Source of the DNA: G963678095 sp963678095
GTDB lineage: Bacteria; Bacillota; Negativicutes; Selenomonadales; Selenomonadaceae
Reading direction: 5' to 3'
Assembly (NCBI GenBank): GCA_963678095.2
Contig: CAXXXP010000001.1
Location: forward strand, 124,001-188,000
DNA: 64,000 nucleotides
Both the position numbers and the translations under genes were made by a program. Shown here piece by piece: positions 1 through 8,041 of this stretch. How positions within the stretch are numbered: position 1 is the first letter of the stretch; every line of letters starts with the position of its first letter. The notes below the pieces were generated by a model. That model was not told the origin of the DNA. It saw only the letters and a list, made by a program, of their open reading frames with translations, and made no database searches.

Positions 1-2
1 CT

Positions 3-497
3 ATTGTCAAGAAATATTATTCATTTGACATGGGATCGGTTATTTTTGCTGTTAACTGTGTGATCATGTCCGTGGCTGCAATCTTATTCGGACCCCAGAT
101 TGCTATGCTGACCTTGATTTCGATGTTTATCGGCGCGAATATCACGGATAAAGTCGTTGCTGGCTTCAACAATAAAAAAAGTGTGATTATCGTATCAATG
201 CATGGGTCCCTGATTGCCGAGGCAATTCTCAGTGAAATTGGCCGCGGGGTTACGTTTCTTAAAGGGGAAGGGGCCTTTACGCATCAGGATAAAAACGTGA
301 TTTTTGTCGTGGCAAATCTGACGCAGCTAGCAAAAATAAAGGCGATCACCAGTGCGGTTGATTCAGCGGCCTTTATGATTGTTCAAGATGCCCGGGAAGT
401 TATGGGCCGAGGGTTCTCGCTTCCCGGGGCGGAGCGATATAAAAAAATGGAAATAAAGCATAAATTTGAGCTGCGACGCGGGGTAATAGTAAAATAA
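3..497 (+). CDS. YitT family membrane protein, C-terminal part (truncated by window edge)
   Basis: The reading frame is open from the left edge, with the first whole codon at 3, so the true start lies outside the window. The visible 164 residues hold the last hydrophobic segments and the soluble C-terminal domain (DUF2179 type) of a YitT/DUF161 family protein. The assignment rests on close similarity to the complete paralogue at 38843-39748: both share the KKYYS-(Y/F)D-(I/M)GSVIFA segment, the VVAGFN-KKSV join, and the VNRGVT/IGRGVT and AAFMIV motifs. This copy has a longer, basic C-terminus (KFELRRGVIVK). The function of the family is not established; it is usually annotated as a membrane protein of unknown transport role. 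The family call is secure, the biological role unknown. Confidence 0.85.
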   Translation: MVKKYYSFDMGSVIFAVNCVIMSVAAILFGPQIAMLTLISMFIGANITDKVVAGFNNKKSVIIVSMHGSLIAEAILSEIGRGVTFLKGEGAFTHQDKNVIFVVANLTQLAKIKAITSAVDSAAFMIVQDAREVMGRGFSLPGAERYKKMEIKHKFELRRGVIVK

Positions 498-606
498 TTT
501 TTTTGTCCCCGGATCTATTGCAGCTGGAGCAACGTATTTTGTTTGTGTACATGAAATGCCTTGACCGGGAAAATCTGGGTAATTTGTATTATAACAAAAA
601 TTGTAG

Positions 607-635
607 TTTACTATACCTAAAAGTTATGATACAAT
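607..635 (+). promoter_or_regulatory. sigma-A type promoter of the LysR gene
   Basis: TTTACT (607-612), a 17-nt spacer and TACAAT (630-635) lie about 30 nt before the LysR start. The fit to a -35/-10 pair is good; activity is inferred. Confidence 0.55.
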
Positions 636-665
636 GGAAGAGCAGATGTTGAAAGGGTGAAGGCG

Positions 666-1586
666 ATGGAATTCCGTCAATTGGAATATTTTCATACAAT
701 TAGTAAACTGGAGAATTTTACGCGGACGGCGGAGGCATTGCATGTCTCACAGCCGTCTGTAACCAAGGCGATCAAGGCACTGGAATCGGAACTGGAAATG
801 ACACTTGTTGACCGCAGTCAAAAGCATGTAACGCTGACGCCGGAAGGGAAAGCTTTTTTATTGCATGCGGAGAAAATTCTGCGGGCTGTAGCGGAAGCCA
901 GACAGGATATGTTGCGCTTCCAGAAAGGCAAACAGGGACTTGTCCATTTTGGTATGCCGCCGATGATGGAGGCGTATTTGTTTCCAGATATTTTTACAAA
1001 ATTCAAAGAGGTGCATACGAACATCAGCGTTGATGTTGTGGAGTATAGTGACTCAACAGAGGTTCAGGCAAAAATTGAGGCTGGCGAGCTCGATCTGGGG
1101 CTTATTATTGGCGGCGAATGCCATACGCCAAACAGTCTGTTGATTATGCAGGATAAGATGAGTCTGTGTGTAAGCCCGCGGCATCCACTGCAAGGAAGAT
1201 TTAGTGTTGATTTCAGCCAGCTGAAAAATGAAAAATTTATTTTGCAGCAGCCTAATACATATCAGTATAAGCAGATTTATGCCCGTTGCGTTGAAAACGG
1301 CTTTACGCCGGATATCTTATTGTGTACCTCCCAGCTCAAGACGATCAAACAGCTCGTTGCCAACAAGGTTGGCATATCGCTGATGCTGGATCTTGTAACA
1401 CGCAATGAGACAATTTTTCGTCGGATTCCGGTTATGCCGCCGATGCCAGTCAGCATATCACTGATCTGGAGCCAGAATAAATCGTTGTCTCAGCCAGCTG
1501 AGGAGTTTGTCTCCTTTATGCGGGAACATATAAGAAGCCGTGACTTTAAAGATTTTTTGGACAATAAAATGGACATCGCCGAATAA
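666..1586 (+). CDS. LysR family transcriptional regulator
   Basis: A 306-residue LysR-type regulator. It has an N-terminal winged helix-turn-helix (residues about 1-60, with the FTRTAEALHVSQPSVTKAIK recognition helix region) and a periplasmic-binding-protein-like effector domain (about 90-300). The start was placed at ATG 666 because the protein then begins MEFRQLEYF, the usual LysR opening, and GAAAGGG lies upstream. A GTG at 657 would add three residues. It is followed by a terminator, so it is a single-gene unit. No divergent partner is adjacent; the next gene downstream, an oxidoreductase, could be a target but nothing in the sequence shows this. The effector is unknown. Confidence 0.88.
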   Translation: MEFRQLEYFHTISKLENFTRTAEALHVSQPSVTKAIKALESELEMTLVDRSQKHVTLTPEGKAFLLHAEKILRAVAEARQDMLRFQKGKQGLVHFGMPPMMEAYLFPDIFTKFKEVHTNISVDVVEYSDSTEVQAKIEAGELDLGLIIGGECHTPNSLLIMQDKMSLCVSPRHPLQGRFSVDFSQLKNEKFILQQPNTYQYKQIYARCVENGFTPDILLCTSQLKTIKQLVANKVGISLMLDLVTRNETIFRRIPVMPPMPVSISLIWSQNKSLSQPAEEFVSFMREHIRSRDFKDFLDNKMDIAE

Positions 1587-1597
1587 AAATAAAAACA

Positions 1598-1640
1598 AAG
1601 GGTCTTTTTGTTCCAGGGGGGCAAAAAGGCTCTTTTTGTC
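1598..1640 (+). terminator. rho-independent terminator after the LysR gene
   Basis: An imperfect stem (1598-1610 with 1622-1634, including wobble pairs) around a G-rich loop, with T-runs on the 3' side. Confidence 0.55.
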
Positions 1641-1730
1641 TCTGGCCGAGTTTTGCAGGAAAAAGGCGTGTGGAAACAGAAGTAACACACAGGCTTACGA
1701 GAATTGAGCGGAAATAGGGAGGAATAGCAG

Positions 1731-2723
1731 ATGCTAAAACTTGCGATAATTGGAACAGGCGGGATTGTAAAGGAAGCTCTGGCTGCACTGCGTGAGGTTA
1801 GTGAGATAAAATGTACCGCCATCTGGGCACGGGAACACAGCCGCAAACAAGCAGAAGCTTTGGCGGCAGAGCAAGGGATAAAAAAAATATATACCGATTA
1901 TGCTGCCCTGCTGCAGGAGGATGAGGCTGAGTTTGTCTATATCGGGCTGGTCAACAGTGCGCATTATGAATACGCGAAAGCTGCGTTGTTGGCAGGGAAA
2001 AACGTCATTGTTGAAAAGCCATTCACTTCGACCCTCGAAGAAGCACAGGAACTCGTTGAGTTGGCGCTAACCCGACAGCTGTTCCTGTTTGAGGCTATTA
2101 CCTTGCTGCATTTGCCGAATCTTATCGGCATCCGGCAGGCATTGTCGCAGATCGGCAACGTGCGGATGGTGCAATGCAATTTTTCCCAATATTCAAGTCG
2201 CTATGATAAATACCGGGAACAGGAAACGGCGCCGGCTTTTAATCCGGAATTGTCGGGGGGCGCCCTGTATGATATCAATATCTACAATCTGCATTTTGTT
2301 ATAGCCTTGTTCGGTCGTCCGCAAAGTGTGACCTATACGGCTAATACTGGTTTTAATGGTATTGACACGTCCGGGGTCGTAGTCCTGCGTTATCCGGAAT
2401 TTGTGGCTGTCTGCATTGGCGCCAAGGATTCGGGCAGTCCGAGTGGATTGCTTATCCAGGGAGAAGACGGGTATATTTCTGTGCCGGGCACCCCCAATGC
2501 CTTGGAATTTTTTACGCTATATGCCGGGGAAAAGACACTGCCGGAAAATCACAACCGTTACAAGCACCGGATGGTGCATGAGTTTGCGCATTTTGCCAAG
2601 CTCTATCAGGAGGAGGATTACGAGTCCTGTAAAAAATATATGCAGCATTCTCTGCTCGTGATGGAATGTGCCGTGAAGGCACGGGCATCCGCTGGGATTC
2701 GTTTTGCCGCAGATAAAAAATAA
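1731..2723 (+). CDS. Gfo/Idh/MocA family NAD(P)-dependent oxidoreductase
   Basis: A 330-residue cytosolic oxidoreductase of the Gfo/Idh/MocA family. The N-terminal Rossmann fold carries the dinucleotide-binding loop IGTGGI (residues 7-12), and the family signature EKP is at residues 95-97, where the lysine normally contributes to catalysis. The C-terminal half is the alpha/beta substrate-binding domain. Such enzymes oxidise or reduce sugars, inositols or related cyclic polyols; the substrate cannot be read from sequence. The start has a GGGAGGAA ribosome site 6-8 nt upstream. It stands alone between two terminators. Confidence is high for the family and low for any particular substrate. Confidence 0.87.
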   Translation: MLKLAIIGTGGIVKEALAALREVSEIKCTAIWAREHSRKQAEALAAEQGIKKIYTDYAALLQEDEAEFVYIGLVNSAHYEYAKAALLAGKNVIVEKPFTSTLEEAQELVELALTRQLFLFEAITLLHLPNLIGIRQALSQIGNVRMVQCNFSQYSSRYDKYREQETAPAFNPELSGGALYDINIYNLHFVIALFGRPQSVTYTANTGFNGIDTSGVVVLRYPEFVAVCIGAKDSGSPSGLLIQGEDGYISVPGTPNALEFFTLYAGEKTLPENHNRYKHRMVHEFAHFAKLYQEEDYESCKKYMQHSLLVMECAVKARASAGIRFAADKK

Positions 2724-2731
2724 AAACAAAG

Positions 2732-2770
2732 GGCGCCAGCTGTGAATGAAAACATAGCTGGCGCCTTAGT
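2732..2770 (+). terminator. terminator hairpin after the oxidoreductase gene
   Basis: A perfect 10-bp stem GGCGCCAGCT (2732-2741) / AGCTGGCGCC (2756-2765). The following T-tract is short and interrupted, so efficiency is uncertain. Confidence 0.6.
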
Positions 2771-2803
2771 TTATATACCGTCCCAAAGGGCTATTTTGCA
2801 TAG

Positions 2804-2833
2804 CAAAAAGGCGATTCACCAAAGTGAATCGCC
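2804..2833 (-). terminator. terminator of the tRNA-Pro gene
   Basis: Read on the minus strand just past the tRNA 3' end: a perfect 10-bp stem GGCGATTCAC/GTGAATCGCC followed by a run of five T. Confidence 0.82.
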
Positions 2834-2845
2834 ATACGTACGAAG

Positions 2846-2922
2846 TGGTCGGGATGACAGGATTCGAACCTGCGACCTCATCGTCCCGAACGATGCGCGC
2901 TACCAAGCTGTGCTACATCCCG
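2846..2922 (-). tRNA. tRNA-Pro (anticodon CGG)
   Basis: A 77-nt cloverleaf on the minus strand. The acceptor stem is CGGGATG/CATCCCG, the D arm contains AGCTTGGTA, the anticodon stem-loop is CATCG-TTCGGGA-CGATG with anticodon CGG, the variable loop is AGGTC, the T arm is GCAGG-TTCGAAT-CCTGT, and ACCA is encoded at the 3' end. A consensus promoter lies upstream and a terminator downstream, so it is transcribed alone. Proline codons CCG are the target. Confidence 0.97.
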
Positions 2923-2937
2923 TTGAACACAATAATT

Positions 2938-2966
2938 ATTATACGGCTATTACTGGGAAAATGCAA
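2938..2966 (-). promoter_or_regulatory. promoter of tRNA-Pro
   Basis: On the minus strand: TTGCAT (2966-2961), a 17-nt spacer and TATAAT (2943-2938), ending about 15 nt before the tRNA 5' end. A near-consensus stable-RNA promoter. Confidence 0.8.
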
Positions 2967-2985
2967 GCTTTTTTTATAATGAAAA

Positions 2986-4434
2986 TCAATTTATTTGTCG
3001 GGCGATCGCCTGTCCGATAATCTGCAGACCGGCATCGATCTCCTGCAGGCTGATGGTAGCAAAACTCAGGCGCAGCCAGCTGTCGGCAGCTGGGCGGGGG
3101 AAAAATGGTCCGCCGTCCGTAATCAGGACACCGTCTTCCCTGGCTGCCGCAGCTACGGCCCTCGCGGATACTTTTGCCGGAAGCTTAAGCCACAGAGACA
3201 GCCCGCCGCGAGGAATGATAAGCGAAACGGCGGCCGGCAGATGGCTGTGGACCGCTTTTGTTGTGAACTCAAACTGCAGTTTATAGATTTGGCGGATGGC
3301 TGTGATATGGCTTTGCCAGATGCCGCGGCGCAGATAAATATCGAAAATACGCTGTGTCAGTCCTGATGTTGAGATATCTGCCAGATGCTTTACACTGAGC
3401 AATCGTGGAGCGAGCTGTGGCGGCATCGTCAAGAAAGCCAGTCGCAGTCCGGGCATAAAGATTTTAGAAAAGCTTTTCAGGTAAATCACGCGGTCATCAC
3501 GGTCAAGAGCTTTTAATGGTGCCATAGTTTCATCCGCATAGGATAGCTCGCTGATGTAATCGTCTTCAAGGATGAAAAAATTATAGTAACGGGCCAGCCC
3601 CATCAGCCGATGCCGGCGCTCAAGACTGTAGGAAATGCCCGTTGGATTCTGGATATTCGGCATCAGATAGACGAGTTTAGGCCGAAAACAGCGGAGCTTT
3701 TCCTCCAAGATATCAATATCCATGCCTTGCTCATCGAGTGGAATATCAATGATCTTGGCCCCGCGAGAGCGGAAGGCGGCAATGGCTCCGGGATATGTAG
3801 GCGTTTCGGTGAAAACGCAATCTCCGTAATCAAGCAGCGCCCGGGCTACAATATCAATGCCCTGTTGGGCTCCGGAGATAATTTGGACGGTGTCAGCGCT
3901 CGTATGTACCCCGTTTGTTTTTAGATATTGGGTAATCGATTCTCGCAGTGGCAAAAATCCTTGGCTTTCCTGGTAACTGAAGGCATACCCCTGATCACGG
4001 TCAAGTACCTCAATCATAACCTGTTTGAATTTTTCAATGGAAACAATGTCGGGATTTAACGATATGCTGGACATGTTGATCAAAGCTGTATCAATTTCCG
4101 TTGAACGAATTTCGGGGTCATCAATTTCGATCGCATCGGATTCTGCCGGTGTGTCGCAGTCAATGATTTTTTGCATTTCCGCTACATAGCTACCGCTGCC
4201 GGCACGGGAAAAAATATACCCGTTTTTTTCGAGTTCCTTATAGGTGCTGACGACGGTTCCAGTATTGATGTCGAGAAATCCGGCAAATTTTCTTACCGGC
4301 GGCAGCAGGTAGCCTGGGGTTAGCCGGCCGCTACGTATCATCGCAGCAAGCGCTTCATAAAGCTGCACATAAAGCGCAGGTTTTTGATCTTTTTTTAATT
4401 GTATGGATACAAAATCAATAAAATCATTTGTCAT
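2986..4434 (-). CDS. pdxR: MocR/PdxR family regulator (GntR helix-turn-helix fused to aminotransferase fold)
   Basis: A 482-residue MocR-type regulator. The N-terminal GntR winged helix (about 10-80, LYVQLYEALAAMIRSGRLTPG...LPPVRKFA) is joined by a linker to a fold-type I aminotransferase domain. The PLP-binding lysine is K324 in SFSK, and NPTG and EDDY motifs are present. MocR proteins of this layout bind PLP and control pdxST. Here it is divergent from pdxS with a 122-nt shared region, which supports the PdxR name by context. The start was set at ATG 4434 because AAGGAG lies upstream of it; a TTG at 4470 would place that site inside the gene. It is probably an activator, since no good -35 is seen before pdxS (inference). 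Confidence 0.85.
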   Translation of the reverse strand: MTNDFIDFVSIQLKKDQKPALYVQLYEALAAMIRSGRLTPGYLLPPVRKFAGFLDINTGTVVSTYKELEKNGYIFSRAGSGSYVAEMQKIIDCDTPAESDAIEIDDPEIRSTEIDTALINMSSISLNPDIVSIEKFKQVMIEVLDRDQGYAFSYQESQGFLPLRESITQYLKTNGVHTSADTVQIISGAQQGIDIVARALLDYGDCVFTETPTYPGAIAAFRSRGAKIIDIPLDEQGMDIDILEEKLRCFRPKLVYLMPNIQNPTGISYSLERRHRLMGLARYYNFFILEDDYISELSYADETMAPLKALDRDDRVIYLKSFSKIFMPGLRLAFLTMPPQLAPRLLSVKHLADISTSGLTQRIFDIYLRRGIWQSHITAIRQIYKLQFEFTTKAVHSHLPAAVSLIIPRGGLSLWLKLPAKVSARAVAAAAREDGVLITDGGPFFPRPAADSWLRLSFATISLQEIDAGLQIIGQAIARQIN

Positions 4435-4457
4435 CTTGTAACATGCTCCTTCTTTTG

Positions 4458-4530
4458 CTACAATAATCAAAATTCATAACCGGATACAATTATTTATTCC
4501 GGTACAATTTTTATTTTAACAGATACAATT
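4458..4530. promoter_or_regulatory. pdxR-pdxS intergenic region with repeated TACAAT boxes
   Basis: The shared control region holds TACAAT four times on the plus strand (4459, 4485, 4503, 4524). Three are extended as (C)CGG-TACAATT or AGATACAATT and are spaced 18 and 21 nt apart. Helically phased direct repeats fit known PdxR operators of other Firmicutes, which include direct repeats. Some copies may double as -10 elements. Binding is inferred. Confidence 0.5.
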
Positions 4531-4556
4531 CAGATTGACAAGGAGAGGGATTAAAA

Positions 4557-5435
4557 ATGGAACAGCGATATGAACTGAACAAAAATCTTGCGCAGATGCT
4601 CAAAGGCGGTGTCATCATGGATGTAACGAATGCTCAGCAGGCACAAATAGCTGAGAATGCCGGGGCGGTAGCGGTAATGGCGCTGGAACGTGTGCCGGCC
4701 GATATTCGGCGTGAAGGTGGTGTTGCCAGAATGTCTGATCCGCAAATGATCCGCGACATTCAGGCCGTGGTATCAATTCCGGTTATGGCCAAGGCCCGCA
4801 TCGGACATTTTGTCGAAGCACAGATTCTTGAGGCGATTGGCATTGATTATATCGATGAATCAGAGGTGCTGACTCCGGCGGATGATGTAAACCATATCGA
4901 CAAAAAAGCGTTTAAGATCCCCTTTGTCTGCGGGGCCCGAAATCTTGGAGAAGCATTGCGTCGCATTGGCGAAGGGGCTTCGATGATTCGCACCAAGGGC
5001 GAGGCCGGCACCGGTAATGTAGTGGAGGCTGTGCGTCATATGAGAACAATGACCAATGATATCCGCCGGGTACAGGCTGCTTCGGTGATGGAACTGATGA
5101 GTATCGCCAAAGAATTTGGGACCCCGCTTGATCTGCTTACATATGTTCATGAATATGGCAAGCTGCCGGTTGTAAATTTTGCCGCGGGAGGAATTGCCAC
5201 TCCGGCAGATGCCGCATTGATGATGCAGCTGGGCGTGGATGGCGTTTTTGTCGGGTCCGGCATTTTTAAATCTGGCGATCCAGCAAAGCGGGCCCGGGCG
5301 ATTGTTGAAGCTGTGACCTTTTATGAGGATCCAGAAAAACTGGCGGCAATATCCGCGAATCTTGGCGAAGCGATGGTTGGCATCGAAATAGATACGCTGT
5401 CGCCTGAGCAGCTGCTGGCCAGCCGGGGCTGGTGA
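4557..5435 (+). CDS. pdxS: pyridoxal 5'-phosphate synthase, lyase subunit PdxS
   Basis: A 292-residue PdxS, the (beta/alpha)8 synthase subunit of the ribose-5-phosphate-dependent (DXP-independent) PLP pathway. It condenses ribose 5-phosphate, glyceraldehyde 3-phosphate and ammonia. D22, the Schiff-base lysine K79 in MAKARIGH, and K147 in RTKGEAGTGN match the catalytic residues of the family, and the length is typical. The ribosome site is AAGGAG. It is the first gene of a pdxS-pdxT operon (6-nt gap) divergent from a MocR regulator. It forms the dodecameric complex with PdxT, which supplies ammonia. Identification is essentially certain. Confidence 0.98.
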   Translation: MEQRYELNKNLAQMLKGGVIMDVTNAQQAQIAENAGAVAVMALERVPADIRREGGVARMSDPQMIRDIQAVVSIPVMAKARIGHFVEAQILEAIGIDYIDESEVLTPADDVNHIDKKAFKIPFVCGARNLGEALRRIGEGASMIRTKGEAGTGNVVEAVRHMRTMTNDIRRVQAASVMELMSIAKEFGTPLDLLTYVHEYGKLPVVNFAAGGIATPADAALMMQLGVDGVFVGSGIFKSGDPAKRARAIVEAVTFYEDPEKLAAISANLGEAMVGIEIDTLSPEQLLASRGW

Positions 5436-5441
5436 TCCCAG

Positions 5442-6026
5442 ATGAAGCGAATTGGGGTTTTGGCCCTGCAGGGCGGCGTGCAGGAACATTTGACAGCCCT
5501 TGAGATGGTAGGAAATATTGAGGCCCGGCCAGTAAAGACGATGGCGGAAATTGAAGCGGTTGATGGTCTGATTTTGCCGGGGGGAGAATCGACTGCGATC
5601 GGCAGACTGCTGCAGTACTTTTCCCTGTTGGAGCCATTAGGCCGGCGGATACGGGAGGGACTGCCGGTATGGGGGACGTGCGCCGGCATGATTTTGCTGG
5701 CCAAGGAAATTTCTGGCCAGCAGTCGGCATATTTTTCGGCGATGGATATATGCGTGTATCGCAATGCCTATGGTAGCCAGCTCGACAGCTTTCGTTGTGA
5801 GGCCATGATACCGGCTGTTTCAGCACAGCCGCTGCCGCTCGTCTTTATCCGGGCCCCCTATATTGGACTGGCCGGACCGGAAGTCGAAATACTGGCTATG
5901 GTGGAAAGCCATATTGTTGGAGCCCGGCAAAAAAATATGCTGGCGACGTCATTTCATCCCGAACTTGTCCAAGATATAAGTTTTCATCGTTATTTTGTGG
6001 ATGAAATTGTAGCGGGAAAATACTAG
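5442..6026 (+). CDS. pdxT: pyridoxal 5'-phosphate synthase, glutaminase subunit PdxT
   Basis: A 194-residue class I glutamine amidotransferase that hydrolyses glutamine and channels ammonia to PdxS. The catalytic triad is visible: C80 in WGTCAGM, and H172 and E174 in FHPE. The GGES motif (48-51) of the PdxT/SNO family is also present. The ATG lies 6 nt after the pdxS stop, so translation is likely coupled; only a weak GGGG-type ribosome site is seen within the end of pdxS. The operon ends in a strong hairpin. Confidence 0.97.
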   Translation: MKRIGVLALQGGVQEHLTALEMVGNIEARPVKTMAEIEAVDGLILPGGESTAIGRLLQYFSLLEPLGRRIREGLPVWGTCAGMILLAKEISGQQSAYFSAMDICVYRNAYGSQLDSFRCEAMIPAVSAQPLPLVFIRAPYIGLAGPEVEILAMVESHIVGARQKNMLATSFHPELVQDISFHRYFVDEIVAGKY

Positions 6027-6033
6027 TAAAAGG

Positions 6034-6085
6034 CAATATAAGAGGCGGAGTTTTCATTTTAATGAAAACTCCGCCTCTTATATTG
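6034..6085. terminator. bidirectional terminator between pdxT and the RpiR gene
   Basis: A perfect 24-bp stem (6034-6057 with 6062-6085) with a 4-nt loop between two convergent genes. T-rich flanks on both strands suggest use in both directions. Confidence 0.8.
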
Positions 6086-6099
6086 GCAAAAATAAATTT

Positions 6100-6843
6100 T
6101 TATGTGTGCTGGATTAAGTAATCAATGATGACTCTTGATAATACGTATAGGGGAAAACGCGAGGCAGCATCAACGGTAGTAATCGAGGTATGCTTGTGTT
6201 TATATCCCCAAAGAGGGATGTCGGCTAAATTTAGTAGCGGTGAATTTTCTACACAGGTACAGGTGATCAGTTTGGCGCCGACGGATTTTGCATTTTCGGC
6301 AGATATCACCAGCTCTTCGGTTATCCCTGAGAGGGAGAAGATGATCATCAATTCATCACGTTTAATCCCGGCGGATACTTTCTTCATAATGGCAGCATCG
6401 GAAATCTGAAAGATGTTGTAGCCGAGAAGCTGGAGTTTTAGCGAGAATTCCTGAGCGACGAGAATTGTCAGACCGCGGGATAAAATATAAATCCTCGGTG
6501 CTTGCTTGATCAATTCAATCGATTTTAAGATCTGGTCAATGGATATGTTTTCGATGGTTGTCGTCACTTCCATTACGGATTTTTTCAAAATTTCATTGAC
6601 TTGAATTGAATTTTTAGCCAGCGAATTCTTTTGTGATAACAGGTATCTCAATTCGGCAAAACCATCGATGCCGCATTTTTTAATCGTGCGGGAAACCGTA
6701 GCCGGAGAGGAATATGTCTGCTCCGCCAGCATGCTGATCGACATGGTGGCGATTTTTTCAGGGTTGGCATTGATAAAGGCGATGACTGCTTTTTCGGTTG
6801 CGGTCAGGCTGTGATAGTTATCGTGGTCTATTTTGATAAGCAT
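6100..6843 (-). CDS. RpiR family regulator (helix-turn-helix plus SIS sugar-phosphate domain)
   Basis: A 247-residue regulator with an N-terminal HTH_6 domain (about 1-75, including IATMSISMLAEQTYSSPATVSRTIKK-type helices) and a C-terminal SIS domain (about 100-240) that normally senses a phosphosugar. It is divergent from the lac operon, and no LacR (DeoR family) is present. It is therefore the probable controller of that operon, with tagatose 6-phosphate or a related sugar phosphate as a plausible effector (inference). The start at ATG 6843 has GGAAGGAG upstream with a rather long spacer. An upstream TTG would swallow that site. Confidence 0.83.
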   Translation of the reverse strand: MLIKIDHDNYHSLTATEKAVIAFINANPEKIATMSISMLAEQTYSSPATVSRTIKKCGIDGFAELRYLLSQKNSLAKNSIQVNEILKKSVMEVTTTIENISIDQILKSIELIKQAPRIYILSRGLTILVAQEFSLKLQLLGYNIFQISDAAIMKKVSAGIKRDELMIIFSLSGITEELVISAENAKSVGAKLITCTCVENSPLLNLADIPLWGYKHKHTSITTVDAASRFPLYVLSRVIIDYLIQHT

Positions 6844-6924
6844 GTGGTAAAAGCCGACTCCTTCCAATATATATTCAAAGCATTCATATTATTTTAGAAA
6901 TAAAAGTCGGCTTTGTCAATCAAA

Positions 6925-6989
6925 ACTGGGGCGCCAGTGAAAATCCTTCCTAAAACTGAAAACAAAAGGCTGGGAGGAAGCTTTATAAT
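6925..6989 (+). promoter_or_regulatory. lac operon control region: palindrome and -10 element
   Basis: The region holds the palindrome ACTGG-GGCG-CCAGT (6925-6938) and a consensus -10 TATAAT (6984-6989) with no recognisable -35 at 16-18 nt spacing. This arrangement fits an activator-dependent promoter, with the palindrome a candidate RpiR-protein operator. No cre-type box is recognised. Function is inferred. Confidence 0.4.
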
Positions 6990-7050
6990 AGCAATTGTCA
7001 ATAGATGATCATTTATGAACAAACAAAGTAAAGAGACTGGGGATTTTGTT

Positions 7051-7470
7051 ATGCGAATAGTACTTGCAGCGGATGAAAAACACACACTTGCCAAAGAACA
7101 GGTAAAAAAATTCCTGACAGAGCAGCAGTGTCAGGTTATTGATGTATCGGCCACGGATATTTTTACGGCGACGATACAAGTAGTGGGAAAAATAAAAGAG
7201 GACCAAACGGCAAAAGGGATTGTCATCGATGGTTATGGGGTCGCACCCTTTATGATAGCCAATAAACAGCATGGCATTATCTGTGCAGCTGTATATGATG
7301 ATTATACAGCGAAGATGACCCGGCGTCATAATGCGACGCAGATCATTGCTCTGGGAGCGGCAATTTTAGCTCCGGAGGCGTTGTGTTCGCTGGCCCTGGA
7401 TTTTGTTGAATCAGAATATGACGGCGGCCGTCATCAGGTGAGAATTGACATGCTCAATAAGATGTTATGA
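7051..7470 (+). CDS. lacA: galactose-6-phosphate isomerase subunit LacA
   Basis: A 139-residue LacA/RpiB-fold subunit. With LacB it isomerises D-galactose 6-phosphate to D-tagatose 6-phosphate in the cytosol. The carboxy-terminal signature GGRHQVRIDMLNKM and the MTRRHN segment are characteristic of LacA, and the length equals that of characterised LacA (about 142). The start was placed at ATG 7051 because a GGGGA ribosome site precedes it; an upstream ATG at 7015 lacks one. It is the first gene of the lac operon, 16 nt before lacB. Confidence 0.93.
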   Translation: MRIVLAADEKHTLAKEQVKKFLTEQQCQVIDVSATDIFTATIQVVGKIKEDQTAKGIVIDGYGVAPFMIANKQHGIICAAVYDDYTAKMTRRHNATQIIALGAAILAPEALCSLALDFVESEYDGGRHQVRIDMLNKML

Positions 7471-7486
7471 AGTGGGAGGGATAAAA

Positions 7487-8002
7487 ATGAAAATAGCAGT
7501 GGGCTGTGACCATATTGTTACAGAAATAAAAAATGAAGTTGTAAAATATTTAAAAAATACCGGACATGAGGTCTTGGACTGCGGCACATATGATAAGGTC
7601 AGAACGCATTACCCTATTTTTGGCCGTAAGGTCGGAGTAGCGGTAGCCAGCGGGCAAGCTGATTTTGGGATATGCATTTGTGGTACTGGTGTCGGCATCA
7701 ATGTGGCGGCAGAAAAGATAAAAAATGTCCGGTGTGCGCTGGTCAGGGATGTTGCCACTGCTGTCTATGCTCGTCGCGAATTAAATGCCAATGTGATCGG
7801 CATGGGAGGTCGTGTCGTGGGGCAGGGGACGATCGAATACATTCTCGATGCTTTTTTTTCTACCGATTATGAACCGTCAGGGAAAAATGAGAAACTGATT
7901 GGCATGATTGATGGGCTTGTCACTGAAAATGACACCATAAAAAATGATGGAGTTTTTGCTGAGTTTGAAGAAAAATGGCAAGCGGGATATTATCACGATT
8001 AA
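7487..8002 (+). CDS. lacB: galactose-6-phosphate isomerase subunit LacB
   Basis: A 171-residue LacB, the RpiB-like partner of LacA. It begins MKIAVGCDHI and carries the active-site segment CGTGVGIN with C65, T67 and G68, corresponding to the RpiB catalytic cysteine region. The length is that of LacB rather than RpiB (about 150). GGGAGGG precedes ATG 7487. It sits between lacA and lacC. Confidence 0.94.
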   Translation: MKIAVGCDHIVTEIKNEVVKYLKNTGHEVLDCGTYDKVRTHYPIFGRKVGVAVASGQADFGICICGTGVGINVAAEKIKNVRCALVRDVATAVYARRELNANVIGMGGRVVGQGTIEYILDAFFSTDYEPSGKNEKLIGMIDGLVTENDTIKNDGVFAEFEEKWQAGYYHD

Positions 8003-8041
8003 TGGTTTAGCCGGTATACAAAGACAGATGAGAGGGTTAAT

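Noticed and set aside
2742..3020. Open frame of 92 codons on the plus strand containing GRDDRIRTCDLIVPNDARYQA
   Set aside because: It is the complement of tRNA-Pro and its terminator; this peptide string is a well-known artefact of translated tRNA antisense.
4860..5826. Long antisense frames (147-209 codons) under pdxS and pdxT
   Set aside because: No ribosome sites and no family features; the sense genes are certain.
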